Below are positions 43,091-52,071 of a DNA stretch of 64,000 bases, in pieces. A model generated the notes under the pieces. The model searched no databases and was not told the origin of the DNA. It was given only the letters and a program-made list of their open reading frames with translations. The position numbers and the translations under genes are program-made. The DNA is from Candidatus Woesearchaeota archaeon B3_Woes (GTDB lineage Archaea; Nanobdellota; Nanobdellia; Woesearchaeales; B3-WOES), in contig NJBG01000001.1 of the NCBI GenBank assembly GCA_005222965.1, positions 675,533 to 739,532 on the forward strand, written 5' to 3'. The stretch's first letter is position 1. The number at the start of each line of letters is the position of its first letter.

Positions 43091-43488
43091 TTATCTAGTA
43101 TTTCCTCTATCTTTTTCTTTGTTAAATTACCATAAACTCTTTCATTTATCTTCATAGCAGGCGCCTGATCACAACAACCAATACAAGAACAAATATGCAG
43201 ACTAAATTTTCCATTCTTTGTTGTTTCACCAGACTTTATCTTCAATTTTTTCTCAAGAAATTTAATCAAATCAATAGAACCATTAACATAACAAGAAGGA
43301 GAATCACAAATTTCAATAATGTATTTCCCTTGTTTTTTTGTATGCAACATTGAATAGAATGTAGCAGTAGCATATATCTTAGCAATAGGAATACTTGTTT
43401 TTTTACTCAACTTCTTCATATCCTTTTCAGAAATATATCTCTTTTTTTTCTGTATATCCTTAAGTAATGGAAGCAACAAGTAATTCAT
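43078..43488 (-). CDS. hydC: HydC/NuoE-like [2Fe-2S] subunit
   Basis: A 136-residue NuoE-type protein. An N-terminal helical bundle with ATATFYSML (about 41-49) precedes the thioredoxin-like domain with cysteines in CDSPSC (about 61-66) and CSCIGC (about 100-105), fitting the C-x4-C and C-x3-C pattern of this cluster. It is the first gene of hydCBA; an AGAGGTGA ribosome-binding sequence precedes the ATG. Confidence 0.92.
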   Translation of the reverse strand: MNYLLLPLLKDIQKKKRYISEKDMKKLSKKTSIPIAKIYATATFYSMLHTKKQGKYIIEICDSPSCYVNGSIDLIKFLEKKLKIKSGETTKNGKFSLHICSCIGCCDQAPAMKINERVYGNLTKKKIEEILDKCKF

Positions 43489-43582
43489 TATTCACCTCTT
43501 TAGTATTTTATTGTAATTTACTCTATTTATAATTTATGTTTTCTCCGATAATTATTTAAATATAAAACATTACAACTAAAAT

Positions 43583-44125
43583 ATGTACGAATTTATTAAC
43601 ATTAAAAGATATGATTATAGTAACAAATACCAAAACATAGAAATGGTTATTTTTTCTATAGCAGGATTTTTCATCCCATTCTTTATAGGACATCCACAAC
43701 TTTTGGTTGGAGCTCTAGTAAACGCCTTCTTAATCTCAGCAGGAATTCATCTTAAAGGTTATAGAATTTGGCCAATAATACTAATGCCTTCTCTAGGTGT
43801 TTTATCAAGAGGAATAATATTCGGGCCATTTACACCTTATCTTCTTTATCTAATTCCATTTATCTGGATAGGAAACTCATTACTAGTTATTACTTTTAAA
43901 TATTTTAAAACACATAAGAAAATGAATTATTGGTTAACACTAGCAATTGGAATTATCCTAAAAGCAGGATTTTTATTTACAATAACTTATTTATTATTCA
44001 AATTAAGCGTATTACCTGTTATATTCTTAACAGCAATGGGAATTCTACAAGTAATAACAGCATTAATTGGTGGCCTACTTGCTTTTGGCTATGAAAAAAT
44101 AAATTATAAACTCTTAACCATATAA
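43583..44125 (+). CDS. Polytopic membrane protein divergent from the hydrogenase operon
   Basis: A 180-residue protein with about six transmembrane helices. Segments FFIGHPQLLVGALVNAFLIS (about 34-53) and PFIWIGNSLLV (about 93-103) are Gly/Pro-marked helices. I do not recognise a defined family with certainty; similar short membrane proteins next to [FeFe]-hydrogenases are sometimes labelled hydrogenase-associated. It lies 94 bp from hydC, head to head, so shared control is likely. A TATA element (about 43555-43565) precedes it. The end overlaps the convergent elp3 by 22 nt. Confidence 0.55.
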   Translation: MYEFINIKRYDYSNKYQNIEMVIFSIAGFFIPFFIGHPQLLVGALVNAFLISAGIHLKGYRIWPIILMPSLGVLSRGIIFGPFTPYLLYLIPFIWIGNSLLVITFKYFKTHKKMNYWLTLAIGIILKAGFLFTITYLLFKLSVLPVIFLTAMGILQVITALIGGLLAFGYEKINYKLLTI

Positions 44126-45789
44126 GGCCCTTCTTTTTTATAACCTAATTTTCTATAATAGTTTCTAACACCTACTCCAGAAATAACAACAACTTTATTT
44201 TTATAATATGTTTTAGCAATATTTTCAGCTTTCTTAACCAATAATCTTCCAACACCTTTATGTTGAACCTCTCCCTTTTTACCAACACCAACCATTGAAC
44301 CATACACATGCAACTCCCTTATTAAAGCAGAATCTTTTGTAATCTCTTTTACTAAACTTTGTGAAGGGAATCTCAATCTGCAAAAACCAACAATATAATC
44401 TTTATATTCAGCAGAAATAAAAAATTCATTACCTTTAGAAGCTTTATAATGTTCTGTCTTTATTTTAATTTTCTTATCATCCATCTTTCCTTTAAACCTT
44501 CCAATCTCTCTACACCTTATACATCTGCATTTTATTTTCTTCTTTTTCAAAACTTCATCAACATACTGTCTTAAATTAGTCCTATCAACACCAGCTTTTG
44601 TCATAAAAGTTGGAATATCTCTCTGAACACGCATCACTCTGACATATTCCGGAATCTTTTTCTTAAATTCTACAATTAAATCAATAGCCTGTTTCGTTGT
44701 TATTGGTTTATACTTGCCTTTTTTCCATAAATTATAGAGTTTGGTTCCTCTTAAAACCATACAAGGATATAATTTTAACATATCTGGTTGAAAATTTCCA
44801 TCTTCAAATAAGATTTTCAGATTTTCTAAATCCTTTTTCTTATTTACACCAGGCAATCCTAACATCATATGATAATTTATCTTAAATCCTAAATCTTTTA
44901 GTATTCTAGTTGATTCAATTGAATCCTCAACACTATGCCCTCTTTTTATTTTCTCCAAAACAGGATTAAAAACACTTTGTACTCCTAATTCAACTCTTGT
45001 GCATCCTAATCTTAACATATCTTTTCCGTGTTTTAGGCCACCATAATCAGGTCTTGTTTCAATTGTTAGACCAACACACCGTATATTTGAACTTTCATTT
45101 AGTTTTTGTTCTTTTTCTAAACTTGTTTTTTGATTTTTTGATTTTAATAACTTAGAAAAGATTCTTTTTCTTCTTTTTTCATCTTCTATATCCCCTGGCA
45201 ACTCAAAAAATCTTTTGAATTTAACAAAATCCAACTCATTCTTTTTAAAGAACAACCTTGAAAAATCATTCATTGCTTTGAAAGCGTACATAACAAAATC
45301 TTCTCTGTATTTTTTATTAAAACTCGGAAAAGTTCCACCCATTACTATTAACTCAACCTTATCAGCTGTATGCCCTTGAACAATATATTGCTCTAATCTG
45401 TTCATAACCTGCAAATAAGGATCATACAAATTTCTTATAGCTCTTCTAGTAGCTGGCTCTTTTCCAGTATAACTCTGAGGAACAGAACCAAAAACACTCT
45501 TAGGTCCACCAGGACACATAAGACATTTCCCATGAGGACATTTCAAAGGCTTAGTCATTATTGCACAGACAGCAACACCAGAAATAGTTCTTGTCTCTTT
45601 ACTCAATAGATATTTTTTTACTATTGCCAAATCTTTCCCCCCAACATTCAATAAAACTTCAATATCATTAGGAATTTTTCTTAACTTATATTTGCTACTT
45701 AAATGAGTCTTAAACCCAGTTATTTTATGTTTATCTGGCTTTTCCTTTCTAATAAAATCCACTATCTCTTTGATATACTCTTTATTCAT
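44104..45789 (-). CDS. elp3: tRNA uridine-34 acetyltransferase Elp3
   Basis: A 561-residue enzyme that starts the 5-carboxymethyl modification of wobble uridine. The radical SAM domain has C-x9-C-x2-C style cysteines in CPHGKCLMCPGG (about 88-99), the conserved PQSYTGKEPATRRAIRN segment, and a GNAT acetyltransferase domain at the C-terminus (about 440-561) with HKGVGRLLVKKAENIA for acetyl-CoA. Its TATA box (TTTATAAA, minus strand, about 45812-45819) lies about 26 nt before the ATG. Confidence 0.96.
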   Translation of the reverse strand: MNKEYIKEIVDFIRKEKPDKHKITGFKTHLSSKYKLRKIPNDIEVLLNVGGKDLAIVKKYLLSKETRTISGVAVCAIMTKPLKCPHGKCLMCPGGPKSVFGSVPQSYTGKEPATRRAIRNLYDPYLQVMNRLEQYIVQGHTADKVELIVMGGTFPSFNKKYREDFVMYAFKAMNDFSRLFFKKNELDFVKFKRFFELPGDIEDEKRRKRIFSKLLKSKNQKTSLEKEQKLNESSNIRCVGLTIETRPDYGGLKHGKDMLRLGCTRVELGVQSVFNPVLEKIKRGHSVEDSIESTRILKDLGFKINYHMMLGLPGVNKKKDLENLKILFEDGNFQPDMLKLYPCMVLRGTKLYNLWKKGKYKPITTKQAIDLIVEFKKKIPEYVRVMRVQRDIPTFMTKAGVDRTNLRQYVDEVLKKKKIKCRCIRCREIGRFKGKMDDKKIKIKTEHYKASKGNEFFISAEYKDYIVGFCRLRFPSQSLVKEITKDSALIRELHVYGSMVGVGKKGEVQHKGVGRLLVKKAENIAKTYYKNKVVVISGVGVRNYYRKLGYKKEGPYMVKSL

Positions 45790-45824
45790 GTTAAAAAGAT
45801 ATTATAGAATGTTTATAAAAGTAA

Positions 45825-45885
45825 TGGCAAATCCAGTGTGAACCTAGCTGGATGCTAGGTCCTCAACTGGATGAGTCTTTCGCCA
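45825..45885. ncRNA. Three-tier hairpin of unknown function
   Basis: Nested complementary blocks form one long stem: TGGC (45825-45828) with GCCA (45882-45885), ATCCAGT (45831-45837) with ACTGGAT (45866-45872), and ACCTAGC (45842-45848) with GCTAGGT (45854-45860) around loop TGGAT. It lies just beyond the stop of the minus-strand AbrB-like gene and upstream of the elp3 promoter. It could be a terminator or 3' element of that gene, or a small RNA from either strand. It does not match a tRNA or riboswitch that I recognise. Confidence 0.45.
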
Positions 45886-45893
45886 AGCGTGAT

Positions 45894-46064
45894 TTATGAT
45901 TTACTCTGTTTAATCTCAATATACCATTTATTTTTTTTAGCGTCATACCTAAACAAAACATCATGTTTTTTGGATTTATCAATAGCAAAAAGTAGAGGCA
46001 TAGGAATAGTAGTTTCAAAACTAGACCCTCTTTTGTATAGTTTTCTCTTGATCTCTGTAGTCAT
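45894..46064 (-). CDS. Small AbrB-like protein
   Basis: A 56-residue protein: RKLYKRGSSFETTIPMPLLF is the first swapped-hairpin half (strand, Thr-Ile-Pro turn) and KKHDVLFRYDAKKNKWYIEI the second, the layout of AbrB/SpoVT antitoxin-like domains. No toxin gene is adjacent, so it may be a free-standing regulator. It is too short for most gene finders. The opposite-strand frame over the same region lacks any recognisable domain. Confidence 0.65.
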   Translation of the reverse strand: MTTEIKRKLYKRGSSFETTIPMPLLFAIDKSKKHDVLFRYDAKKNKWYIEIKQSKS

Positions 46065-46187
46065 TCTATACTTATTTATTTACTTTAATAACTTCTTAGA
46101 AATATACTTATATTTAAATGTTGTTATTGCACAAAACACTAACTTTATATATCTTAAAAAATAAAATAAATCAAAGAGGTGAAATAA

Positions 46188-47159
46188 TTGTATGATGTAA
46201 TAACAGTGGGCTCTGCAACAGTTGATGCTTTTACTAATACAGGTTCTAAACTATTCCAAGGATCTAGATTTAGAAAATATGTAGCTGTACCCTTTGGAAC
46301 AAAAATAGTTATTGATGATCTAAAATTTGATATAGGTGGCGGTGGAACAAATACAGCAGTCGCTCTATCAAGACTAGGATTAAAAGTCTCTTATATAGGC
46401 GCAATTGGTCGTGGAACAAATAGTAAAAGAGTTATAAATCTGCTACAAAAAGAAAATATTGATACTTCTTTTATTCAAAATGATTTTGGAAGAACAGGAT
46501 TTAGTGTTATTCTAGATGCAGTTGGCCATGACAGAACAATCTTAACATTTAAGGGAAATAATGATGACTTAAATTTTAATAAAATTAACAAATCTAAATT
46601 AAAAACAAAATGGTTTTACTTTTCTTCAATGCTTGAAAAGAGTTTTGAAACACAAAAAAAATTAGCAGATTTTGCTGTTAAAAACAAAATAAAGATTGTT
46701 TATAATCCTAGCTCATATCTTGCTAAAAAAGGAGCAAAATATATTCAATATATCCTTAAAAGAACAGATATATTAATTCTAAATAAAGAAGAAGCAGCTT
46801 ATTTAGTTGGAAAAAGAAAACCAAAAATAACTCTAAATAAACTTCTTAAACTAGGACCAAAATTAGTTGTTGTTACAGATGGGAAAAATCCAATCTATGC
46901 AACAGAAGGAAAAGAGATATATTCATTAAAGCCGTCTAGTATTCCTGTTTTAGAATCAACAGGTGCAGGAGATGCCTTTGCCTCAAGCTTTTTAGCAGGC
47001 ATAATAAAAAAACAAGATATTGAATTTGCTCTAAAACTTAGCTTAGTAAATTCACAATCAGTAATAACTCATTATGGTGCAAAAAACAAGTTAATGAAAT
47101 ACAAAGAAGCATTAACTAAAATAAAAAACATGGATGTTAAAAAAGAAAAAATAAATTAA
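46188..47159 (+). CDS. PfkB-family carbohydrate/nucleoside kinase
   Basis: A 323-residue ribokinase-fold enzyme. The N-terminal signature IGGGGTNTAVALSRLG (about 47-62) binds substrate and STGAGDAFASSFLAGI (about 256-271) holds the anion hole and the catalytic Asp. Substrate cannot be read from sequence; sugars, nucleosides or fructose phosphates are possible. Translation starts at TTG (46188), seven bases after a strong GAGGTG ribosome-binding sequence; there is no in-frame ATG nearby. The end meets the convergent pyrDK gene. Confidence 0.9.
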   Translation: MYDVITVGSATVDAFTNTGSKLFQGSRFRKYVAVPFGTKIVIDDLKFDIGGGGTNTAVALSRLGLKVSYIGAIGRGTNSKRVINLLQKENIDTSFIQNDFGRTGFSVILDAVGHDRTILTFKGNNDDLNFNKINKSKLKTKWFYFSSMLEKSFETQKKLADFAVKNKIKIVYNPSSYLAKKGAKYIQYILKRTDILILNKEEAAYLVGKRKPKITLNKLLKLGPKLVVVTDGKNPIYATEGKEIYSLKPSSIPVLESTGAGDAFASSFLAGIIKKQDIEFALKLSLVNSQSVITHYGAKNKLMKYKEALTKIKNMDVKKEKIN

Positions 47160-48826
47160 ATAGCAATCTTTTCTCCAGTTTTACCTCTTGTATATTTTCC
47201 TGGTCTAAATTCAGCAGCACTAAAAACAGGACCATCAACACAAGATCTTTCTCCATTTGGTGTTGAGCATTTACCACAAATTCCAACACCACAGCTTACC
47301 ATCCTTTCTACTAGATGATTTATATAATCAGAAGGAGTATTTCTTCTCTCTATTTCATCAACAAGCTTCATTACAATTTCAGGACCACAATTAAAAAAAT
47401 AAGGTTTTTCAAAATCTCCTTTACTTAATTGTATGTTTAATAAATCTGAAACAAAACCTTGATATCCATACGAACCATCATCTGTTGCAGTATAAACTTC
47501 TCCCATATCAGAAAGATTATCTAAATAAACAAGTTCTTCCTTAGTTTTAGCACCAATTACAAATATTTTTCTTCCTTTATGATGTGTTGCAGCATGATGT
47601 ATAGGTGCAATACCACACCCAGCCCCAACATAAATAACAGTTTTATCATCAGGAAGTCTAAAATCATTACCATAAGGACCTCTAACTCTAACAACACTAT
47701 TTTCTTTTAAACCAAATATCATAGAAGTAGTTTCACCAACCTTTCTAACTACCAATTCAAGACCATCTTCATCATTTGCTACAGAAAAGGGTTTTGTATT
47801 TCTATCACCAACTTTAAGAAAAACATATTGACCAGGACCAGCATCTATATTTTCATTAAATTTTATTAATCTTAATGTTTCACTTAATTCAACAATCTTC
47901 TTAACAGTAAAAGGATGATATTGTTTTGCTTCTTTAGATCTAGTCATTCCTAATGCTAGATTACTACCATTTCTTAAATCAACTTCAAGCTGAAGAAAAT
48001 ATTTTTCTATTTGTTCAGAATTTAGTTCAGCTAAAGAAGTACCTATCCCATAAAAGAAATTCTTATCAATTTCATCTAATTTTCTTATATCAGAAGCACT
48101 ACTTATTCCACCCATAACAATCATTGGAACATCTACAGCTTTTCTTATTCTCCTAATAGTTTTATATGTTGTAGGAAAAATTATAGCACCAGAAAGTCCT
48201 CCAAATCCGTTACTTAATTCCTGATTTGGACCTCCTAAAGTATTTATTCCAGATATAGCATTTGCTCCTGCATCAACAGCAGCCCTTGCTATTTGTTCAA
48301 TATCAGAAACACCAGCATTTAATTTTACAACTAATGGCTTTTTCGTAACTTTTCTAACTTCAGAAACAACAGAATGAACTATTTCAGGATCAGAACCAAT
48401 CAAAATTCCTCCTCTTTCAGCATGTGGGCATGAAACATTTATTTCAATACCATCAACAACATCTCCTAATTCATCAAATTTATGAGCACAATAAGCAAAC
48501 CTTCCTTCATCACTTTCACCTATTTGCGGCATTAAAAAAACATCATCAGGAACAGATTCTTTTAGTTCACAAAAACCTTTTATAGTTTCTTCTAAACCAG
48601 GATTTGTATACCCAACAGCATTCCACCCTGAATCAGGATTTGGTAAAACAAATATATCTTCTGGATTCCCTTCTCTTGATTCAATTGTTGTGCTTTTTCC
48701 AACATAAAAACCAAGCTGCGGAATATTTTGCAACATTAATCTTGCAGTATCAGAATTAGTTGAAATTACTCCTGATGGAAATCCAAAACGCCCTCTTACT
48801 TCTTTTCCTAATAAATTATGCATCAT
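47156..48826 (-). CDS. Fused dihydroorotate dehydrogenase and PyrK-like electron-transfer subunit
   Basis: A 556-residue fusion. Residues 1-285 are a class 1 DHODH barrel (PyrD): the active-site Cys133 is in EINVSCPHAERGG, and FMN contacts include VVKLNAG and MGGISSASDI. Residues 300-556 are PyrK-like: FAD-binding GPGQYVFLKV, NAD-binding YVGAGCGIAPIHHAA, and a [2Fe-2S] site with Cys512, 517, 520 and 529. In most organisms PyrD and PyrK are separate chains of an NAD-linked class 1B enzyme. Third gene of pyrE-pyrF-pyrDK. Confidence 0.92.
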   Translation of the reverse strand: MMHNLLGKEVRGRFGFPSGVISTNSDTARLMLQNIPQLGFYVGKSTTIESREGNPEDIFVLPNPDSGWNAVGYTNPGLEETIKGFCELKESVPDDVFLMPQIGESDEGRFAYCAHKFDELGDVVDGIEINVSCPHAERGGILIGSDPEIVHSVVSEVRKVTKKPLVVKLNAGVSDIEQIARAAVDAGANAISGINTLGGPNQELSNGFGGLSGAIIFPTTYKTIRRIRKAVDVPMIVMGGISSASDIRKLDEIDKNFFYGIGTSLAELNSEQIEKYFLQLEVDLRNGSNLALGMTRSKEAKQYHPFTVKKIVELSETLRLIKFNENIDAGPGQYVFLKVGDRNTKPFSVANDEDGLELVVRKVGETTSMIFGLKENSVVRVRGPYGNDFRLPDDKTVIYVGAGCGIAPIHHAATHHKGRKIFVIGAKTKEELVYLDNLSDMGEVYTATDDGSYGYQGFVSDLLNIQLSKGDFEKPYFFNCGPEIVMKLVDEIERRNTPSDYINHLVERMVSCGVGICGKCSTPNGERSCVDGPVFSAAEFRPGKYTRGKTGEKIAI

Positions 48827-48839
48827 ATGGAATAAAAAA

Positions 48840-49754
48840 TTAAATTGGACCTATTGCTTCATTAAGAGCATTTAATTCTGCAACACAAACCTTTGCATAA
48901 TCATCTGGTGCTGCTTGTTTTTGCTTTGCCCATGGGTGTGTTATTCCACTTGAACTATTAATTCTAGCTAGTCTTAAATCATATTCTGCTTCACGCAAAA
49001 CAGCAACAACTTCATCTGCTTTGCCTCCCTGACCACCCACACCAGGAATCAATAAGGGAATCTGATTTTTATTATAATTAACATCATCATTCATATAAAG
49101 ATTAACTAAAATACCTAACTCTTCAGGAGAAGTTGCACCAATAACAGCTCCAACCCCTGAGTGATCTGTTGCCCATTCTATAATTTTTTCAGCAACATCT
49201 TTATAAAGACGAGACATACTGGCTCTAGTATCCAAACTCTGAAAATCACTTGCTCCTGGATTTGATGTTCTATTTAATATATAAATTCCCTTTCCTTGTT
49301 CATCATTACAATAATCTCCAAAAGGCATTATAGAATCTTTCCCCATATAAGGAGAAACTGTTACAGCATCTGCTTGCCATCCTTCAAAACCCTCTACAGC
49401 ATAATTTGCAGATGATTTAGCAATATCTCCTCTTTTATTATCCAAAATAACAGGAATATCAGGAAAATTCACCCTAATAAATTTCAAAACTCTTGACAAA
49501 GCCATTCTTCCAGGAAAAGCCCCTTGTGCACCTTTATCATGTCTTGAATAAAAACCTTCATTTGGTTTAAATGCTCCTGGAAATACCTTTTGATCTATCA
49601 TCTCTCTAAAAATATTTTCCAAATATCCATCAACATGGTTCACACCATACCTTGAAAATTCTTCAGGCATTGCCTCAATAACAGGATCTAAACCCATACA
49701 AACAATACTTCCTCTTTTTTCAGCAGATTCTACTAATTTGTCTAAATAATTCAT
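48840..49754 (-). CDS. pyrF: Orotidine 5'-phosphate decarboxylase, long type
   Basis: A 304-residue enzyme converting OMP to UMP. The catalytic Asp-Lys-Asp array is in VILDNKRGDIAKS (about 96-108), and VCMGLDP (about 18-24) starts the barrel. The length and the FPGAFKPNEGFYS segment fit the type 2 OMP decarboxylases, which are longer than the usual archaeal enzyme of about 220. Overlaps pyrE by ATGA. Confidence 0.93.
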   Translation of the reverse strand: MNYLDKLVESAEKRGSIVCMGLDPVIEAMPEEFSRYGVNHVDGYLENIFREMIDQKVFPGAFKPNEGFYSRHDKGAQGAFPGRMALSRVLKFIRVNFPDIPVILDNKRGDIAKSSANYAVEGFEGWQADAVTVSPYMGKDSIMPFGDYCNDEQGKGIYILNRTSNPGASDFQSLDTRASMSRLYKDVAEKIIEWATDHSGVGAVIGATSPEELGILVNLYMNDDVNYNKNQIPLLIPGVGGQGGKADEVVAVLREAEYDLRLARINSSSGITHPWAKQKQAAPDDYAKVCVAELNALNEAIGPI

Positions 49755-50587
49755 TTGAATTTCCTCCCCATAATTCTATTGGCTTCATCTATAACTTTTT
49801 GTCGTAATGTTTCCCCATCAGCATAACTATATTTTTTTGGATCTTTTTGATAATCACAAATAAGTTCATGTTCTTCTGGAATCATATCATCTTTAAGCCA
49901 ACCAAGACCATATGTGTTAAATTTAATTAGTGCATGTAAATACATACCCAATTTCTCAGCTTCTTCTGCAGCTCCAACCTCCCTATCCAAAACAACAGCA
50001 ACATGATCTAAACTTACATCCTCAACACCCCTCCTCCTCAATTCATATTCTACTTTAAGTTTAGCAATTGCTTTACTAGCAAAAGTAGTAACCATATCAT
50101 CAGTTATACATATAATATCTCCATTATGAAATCTTCCCTCAACTAATTCTTTGCTACCATACCCATATTCTTCATCCATTAATGAAAGAACACTTTTTGC
50201 ATCTTCAAGATTTGTAGGTTTTGCATATCTTCCAGGAAACGATCTTGTATAAGAATAAGGAATCAATTCACAGCCAGGACCTTGTGCAACAGCCATTGCT
50301 GAAACTAAAGGGATACCAGCCATTTCAATTCCTGTAATTTGAGTTACACCAGGAACCTCATCCCTTACCATATGATTCATAAGAAAAGAAATATCTGATA
50401 CAATCTCTGGGGAAGCTCCAACTGGTCTTAAATTAAAATACCAAGGACTCCATTCACAACTCATTAACAACCACCCTCCTTGTTGATGTCTGGGTTTTTG
50501 TGTATTATACAAAGTTTCAATATACCCTTTACGATATAAATCTTTAAGAACTCTTTGTGCACCTTCTTGTCTTTCTTCTATTTGCAT
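49751..50587 (-). CDS. pyrE: Orotate phosphoribosyltransferase-like protein
   Basis: A 278-residue type I phosphoribosyltransferase that makes OMP from orotate and PRPP. The PRPP loop is IICITDDMVTTFASK (about 153-167) with both acidic residues. The enzyme is longer than typical PyrE (about 180-210), with an added N-terminal winged-helix-like segment and C-terminal helices. First gene of the operon; minus-strand TATA TATTTAAA and a GGGGGA ribosome-binding sequence precede the ATG. Confidence 0.88.
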   Translation of the reverse strand: MQIEERQEGAQRVLKDLYRKGYIETLYNTQKPRHQQGGWLLMSCEWSPWYFNLRPVGASPEIVSDISFLMNHMVRDEVPGVTQITGIEMAGIPLVSAMAVAQGPGCELIPYSYTRSFPGRYAKPTNLEDAKSVLSLMDEEYGYGSKELVEGRFHNGDIICITDDMVTTFASKAIAKLKVEYELRRRGVEDVSLDHVAVVLDREVGAAEEAEKLGMYLHALIKFNTYGLGWLKDDMIPEEHELICDYQKDPKKYSYADGETLRQKVIDEANRIMGRKFK

Positions 50588-50677
50588 TATAAATCCCCCT
50601 TAATGTTAGTATAAGACTTATTCAAGAACTAGTTTAAATACTTTTGTATGGTTTTGTCGTCCTAAACTTGGGACAAC

Positions 50678-50887
50678 TTACTTTTTATCTTCAGAACTTT
50701 TCATCTCAACATAACCACACTTTCCACAATATAATCTATCTTTATGGTTAGCTAAGAACACACCCATACCACATTTTGGGCATGATTTATTTTTTCTTTT
50801 AACAGAATTACCAGAAACTTCATAATTTTCATATCTTTTACTGGTCTTTTTCTTTTTTACTTCCTTGCCTTCTTTCTTATCTGCCAT
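50678..50887 (-). CDS. rps27ae: Ribosomal protein S27ae
   Basis: A 69-residue small-subunit protein: basic N-terminus, then the zinc ribbon [24 protein letters not shown] (two C-x2-C pairs, about 36-58). Last gene of the RpoE-Spt4-S24e-S27ae operon, 2 bp after S24e. Confidence 0.95.
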   Translation of the reverse strand: MADKKEGKEVKKKKTSKRYENYEVSGNSVKRKNKSCPKCGMGVFLANHKDRLYCGKCGYVEMKSSEDKK

Positions 50888-50889
50888 TT

Positions 50890-51285
50890 TTATTTTTTCT
50901 CCTCTTCTTTAGGTTCTTCTTTCTTTTCTTCAGCAGGTTTAGGCTTAACAGCTTCTTCTTTAGGTGCTTCAGGTTTTGCTCCTTCTTTTGGAGCACCCTC
51001 CTTTTTACCTTTTGGTTTTTTATTTACTTCTTCAAGTTCTTTTAACTTTTTCTCATCATCATAAGCATAAGCAAGCACATCAGCAGAAGAAGAACCATAC
51101 TTTGTATAAATATTTTTTACAACAACCAATTTAACATCTTTCCCAATGTTTTTAGCTATCGCTTCTTTAACACTATCACCCGAAGGAGTTGCACTACCTT
51201 CAAACTTTAGTTTACCTTCTACTTTTAATCTAGATAACAATTTCTGTTCTTCTTTATTTGTAATATCTAATTTCAAGAATCTCAC
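50890..51285 (-). CDS. rps24e: Ribosomal protein S24e
   Basis: A 131-residue S24e; the folded part is about 1-90 with [20 protein letters not shown] and [19 protein letters not shown]. The last 40 residues are a Lys/Glu/Pro tail absent from most homologs. Overlaps the spt4 end by 4 nt. Confidence 0.95.
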   Translation of the reverse strand: MRFLKLDITNKEEQKLLSRLKVEGKLKFEGSATPSGDSVKEAIAKNIGKDVKLVVVKNIYTKYGSSSADVLAYAYDDEKKLKELEEVNKKPKGKKEGAPKEGAKPEAPKEEAVKPKPAEEKKEEPKEEEKK

Positions 51286-51467
51286 CTTGCTTTTAGAGCA
51301 TACTCTCCCTTAACTTCAATATCTATTTCTTTAGCTATCTTTGATTTATTAGCATCCATTACAGCTATTCTTCCTTGCCAGTTTGTTGAAAACTTATTAC
51401 CTTTACATAAAGGACACTCTGATCCTTGTACAAATACTAAACATTTTTTACAAACTTTTCTTACCAT
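51282..51467 (-). CDS. spt4: Transcription elongation factor Spt4 (RpoE'')
   Basis: A 61-residue zinc protein: C-x2-C (CKKC, 6-9) and CPLC (18-21), then FSTNWQGRIAVMDANKSKIA typical of Spt4. It partners Spt5 for processive elongation; Spt5 is not in the window. Directly follows rpoE without a gap. Confidence 0.95.
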   Translation of the reverse strand: MVRKVCKKCLVFVQGSECPLCKGNKFSTNWQGRIAVMDANKSKIAKEIDIEVKGEYALKAR

Positions 51468-52052
51468 TTACTTTTTCTCCTTTTTAACAGCCTTTTTCTT
51501 CTCTTCTTTAGGTTTAAGATCCTCTTCAATCCACTCTAGTTTCCCTAAAGCAGGCTGTCTCATTGTTAAACCCAGTTTTGGGTTTGATATATCTTTAAAA
51601 CTAACTGCAATTAATCTTGCTTTGCATTTATCACCAACTTTTAATGTTCTTTTGTTCTCTTTACCAACCAAAACTTTATCTTTTGAAAAACTAACAAAAT
51701 CATCCATTGTTTGTGATATATGAATCATACCTTCTATAGGACCTATTGTCATAAATGCACCAAAATCAGCAATATCTTTTATTTTACCCAATACAACTTC
51801 CTGCATTTCAGGCTTAAAAGTAAATAACTCAAACTTTGTTTCATAATAAGATGCACCATCTCCTGGAATTATGATTCCTTCACCAATCTCATTAATCTTA
51901 TAGAGATGTATAACAACACCCAATTCAGGAGTTATATACCCTTCGTACTTATTTTTAATGCACGTTTCAATGGCTTCCTCCCTTGATAAATGAAACAAGG
52001 TTGGAGGAACTCCAATATGATCCTTTACTTCTGTTTTATAGAACATGTCCAT
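51468..52052 (-). CDS. rpoE: RNA polymerase subunit E' (Rpb7)
   Basis: A 194-residue stalk subunit. The N-terminal RNP-like domain is about 1-80 and the S1 RNA-binding domain about 82-170 (VVLGKIKDIADFGAFMTIGPIEGMIH). A Lys-rich end follows. It starts the transcription/ribosome operon and forms the stalk with RpoF. Confidence 0.96.
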   Translation of the reverse strand: MDMFYKTEVKDHIGVPPTLFHLSREEAIETCIKNKYEGYITPELGVVIHLYKINEIGEGIIIPGDGASYYETKFELFTFKPEMQEVVLGKIKDIADFGAFMTIGPIEGMIHISQTMDDFVSFSKDKVLVGKENKRTLKVGDKCKARLIAVSFKDISNPKLGLTMRQPALGKLEWIEEDLKPKEEKKKAVKKEKK

Positions 52053-52071
52053 TAGAGATTTTAATTGCTTT

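Noticed and set aside
45825-45885. Hammerhead ribozyme (CTGGATGAG resembles the CUGAUGAG core)
   Set aside because: The core has an extra G, and no matching GAAA and cleavage-site arrangement exists on the same strand.
45871-46164. 97-codon plus-strand frame rich in Leu, Ile, Tyr
   Set aside because: It lies opposite the small AbrB-like gene, starts inside the long hairpin and has no ribosome-binding site or family pattern; the minus-strand frame explains the region better.
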